A stretch of DNA of 64,000 bases, taken from assembly GCA_024362935.1 (NCBI GenBank), contig JANCRA010000016.1:21249165-21313164 (forward strand), written 5' to 3'. Made by a program: the position numbers and the translations under genes. This stretch comes from Setophaga petechia. Its lineage: Eukaryota; Chordata; Aves; Passeriformes; Parulidae. Of this stretch, positions 61,563 through 64,000 are shown piece by piece; the stretch's first letter is position 1; the number at the start of each line of letters is the position of its first letter. Below the pieces are notes generated by a model. That model was not told where the DNA came from and ran no database searches. It was given only the letters and a program-made list of their open reading frames with translations.

Positions 61563-64000
61563 GTGAAGGGAAAGGCAAGAGAGTGGGAAAGTACTGTTTT
61601 CTAGCACTTTGCAAGCTGCTAACACAATCCCAGTTCTGTGTAGCAATTAGCTGTTCAGGGCACTGCAGTAAGTGTTTCTTGTTACCTACATCTAAGCAAA
61701 AAGCTTTTTCACTATGTCTCGCAAGGAGAAAACCTTCTTGCTCACTAAACAGTTCCTATCGTGTTCTAGAAGTTGCACAGAGGGCTGCAGTGTGTTTTGA
61801 CACAAGAAAAAGAAAGTTGTCTAAGACGCCTTCCTTTCAAGTATTAATGTGAAGGGAAAGGCAAGAGAGTGGGAAAGTACTGTTTTCTAGCACTTTGCAA
61901 GCTGCTAACACAGTACTAGTGCTGTGTAGCAGTTAGCTGTTCAGTGCACTGCAGTAAGTGTTTCTTGTCACCTACATCTAAGCAAAAAGCTTTTTCACTA
62001 TGTCTCGCAAGGAGAAAACCTTCCTGCTCACTAAACAACTTCCATCGTGTTGTAGATGTTGCAGAGAGGGCTGCAGAGTTTTTTGACACAAGAAAAAGAA
62101 AGTTGTCTAAGATGCCTTCCTTTCAAGTATTAATGTGAAGGGAAAGGCAAGAGAGTGGGAAAGTACTGTTTTCTAGCACTTTGCAAGCTGCTAACACAAT
62201 CGCAGTGCTGTGTAGCAATTAGCTTGTCAGTGCACGGCAGTAAGTGTTTCTTGATACCTACATCTGAGCAAATAGCTTTTTCACTTTGTCTCGCAAGGAG
62301 AAAACCTTCCTGCTCACTAAACAACTTCCATCGTGTTGTAGAAGTTGCACAGAGGGCTGCAGTGTGTTTTGCAAAATGTAAAAGAAAGTTGTCTAAGACG
62401 CCTTCCTTTCAAGTATTAATGTGAAGGGAAAGGCAAGAGAGTGGGAAAGTACTGTTTTCTAGCACTTTGCAAGCTGCTAACACAATCCCAGTTCTGTGTA
62501 GCAATTAGCTGTTCAGTGCACTGCAGTAAGTGTTTCTTGTTACCTACATCTAAGCAAAAAGCTTTTTCACTATGTCTCGCAAGGAGAAAACCTTCTTGCT
62601 CACTAAACATTTCCTATCGTGTTCTAGAAGTTGCACAGAGGGCTGCAGTGTGTTTTGACACAAGAAAAAGAAAGTTGTCTAAGACGCCTTCCTTTCAAGT
62701 ATTAATGTGAAGGGAAAGGCAAGAGAGTGGGAAAGTACTGTTTTCTAGCACTCTGCAAGCTGCTAACACAATCCCAGTTCTGTGTAGCAATTAGCTGTTC
62801 AGTGCACTGCAGTAAGTGTTTCTTGTCACCCACATATAAGCAAAAAGCTTTTTCACTATGTCTCGCAAGGAGAAAACCTTCCTGCTCACTAAACAACTTC
62901 CATCGTGTTGTAGATGTTGCAGAGAGGGCTGCAGAGTTTTTTGACACAAGAAAAAGAAAGTTGTCTAAGATGCCTTCCTTTCAAGTATTAATGTGAAGGG
63001 AAAGGCAAGAGAGTGGGAAAGTACTGTTTTCTAGCACTTTGCAGGCTGCTAACACAATCCCAGTGCTGTGTACCAATTAACTTGTCACTGCACTGCAGTA
63101 AGGGTTTCTTGTCACCTATATCTAAGCAAATAGCTTTTTCACTATGTCTCGCAAGGAGAAAACCTTCTTGCTCACTAAACATTTCCTATCGTGTTCTAGA
63201 AGTTGCACAGAGGGCTGCAGTGTGTTTTGACACAAGAAAAAGAAAGTTGTCTAAGACGCCTTCCATTCAAGTATTAATGTGAAGGGAAAGACAAGAGAGT
63301 GGGAAAGTACTGTTTTCTAGCACTCTGCAAGCTGCTAACACAATCGCAGTGCTGTGTAGCAATTAGCTTGTCAGTGCACGGCAGTAAGTGTTTCTTGATA
63401 CCTACATCTGAGCAAATAGCTTTTTCACTTTGTCTCGCAAGGGGAAAACGTTGCTGCTCACTAAACAACTTCCATCGTGTTGTAGAAGTTGCACAGAGGG
63501 CTGCAGTGTCTTCTGTAACAAGAAAAAGAAAGTTGTCTAAGACGCCTTCCTTTCAAGTATTAATGTGAAGGGAAAGGCAAGAGAGTGGGAAAGTACTGTT
63601 TTCTAGCACTTTGCAAGCTGCTAACACAATCGCAGTTCTGTGTAGCAATTAGCTTTTCAGTGCACTGCAGTAAGTGTTTCTTGATACCTACATCTGAGCA
63701 AATAGCTTTTTCACTTTGTCTCGCAAGGAGAAAACCTTCCTGCTCACTAAACATTTCCTATCGTGTTCTAGAAGTTGCACAGAGGGCTGCAGTGTGTTTT
63801 GCAAAATGTAAAAGAAAGTTGTCTAAGACGCCTTCCTTTCAAGTATTAATGTGAAGGGAAAGGCAAGAGAGTGGGAAAGTACTGTTTTCTAACACTTTGC
63901 AAGCTGCTAACACAGTCCTAGTGCTGTGTAGCAGTTAGCTGTTCAGTGCACTGCAGTAAGTGTTTCTTGATACCTACATCTAAGTAAAAAGCTTTTTCAC
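61563..64000 (+). repeat. Array 5: eight full monomers plus a partial, continuing past the window
   Basis: The array starts at 61563 in the same phase relative to its head as the others and runs to the window end in the ninth monomer. The subtype order near 62.1-62.7 kb resembles the start of array 2. From about 63.0 kb it resembles the block near 21.4-22.2 kb. Private changes include CAGGGCACTGCAG near 61658 and ACAGTACTAGTGC near 61914. The satellite clearly extends beyond both edges of this window. Confidence 0.96.

Noticed and set aside
1..64000. Centromeric satellite with CENP-B boxes
   Set aside because: I did not find a match to the CENP-B box core in the monomer, and promoter-like CpG islands are atypical of centromeric arrays. 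A centromeric location cannot be excluded from sequence alone.

Overview
The whole 64 kb window is tandemly repeated, apparently non-coding DNA. The base unit is a 286-bp monomer, always in the same orientation. Counting from a GTGAAGGG start, I place about 201 full monomers in five arrays. No convincing protein-coding gene, tRNA, rRNA or recognisable transposon is visible. The frame advances by one base per monomer, and the recurring 64-92 codon ORFs mostly open at GTG or TTG. The organism is most likely a vertebrate. I count about three CpGs per 286-bp monomer, well below expectation for its base composition, which suggests a methylated genome. Embedded in this are short CpG-dense islands of the kind seen at vertebrate promoters. 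I do not recognise the repeat family or the species.

Layout: array 1 (1-17182), head 1 (17183-18769), array 2 (18770-34207), head 2 (34208-35794), array 3 (35795-45804), head 3 (45805-47391), array 4 (47392-59975), head 4 (59976-61562), array 5 (61563-64000, running off the window). Each head is exactly 1587 bp. It is a monomer split by a roughly 150-bp GC-rich insertion, followed by four older, diverged monomers. The insertion carries about 24 CpGs, an E2F-like site, an ETS-like site and a TTAAAG element, with a CCAAT box in the monomer flank just upstream. The arrays between heads hold 54, 35 and 44 monomers, and their lengths are exact multiples of 286 apart from one 6-bp deletion in array 2.

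At larger scale the locus has grown by unequal exchange. A segment of about 18.7 kb (about 6.42-25.15 kb) recurs directly downstream as about 25.15-42.17 kb, minus six monomers. Part of it recurs again at about 42.2-49.7 kb. Array 4 from about 52.2 to 58.3 kb largely repeats 3.2-9.2 kb. Inside the arrays, 12-monomer (3432 bp) and 8-monomer (2288 bp) higher-order repeats are visible.

The most interesting reading is a macrosatellite made of promoter-bearing transcription units. Each CpG-island head could drive a long RNA across dozens of monomers. In most array monomers the best base-paired segment is a roughly 79-nt imperfect hairpin, bracketed by an acceptor-like TTTTCTAG and a donor-like GTAAGT. 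Known large tandem microRNA clusters (primate C19MC, mouse Sfmbt2 cluster) have a broadly similar plan, but nothing here proves transcription or processing.
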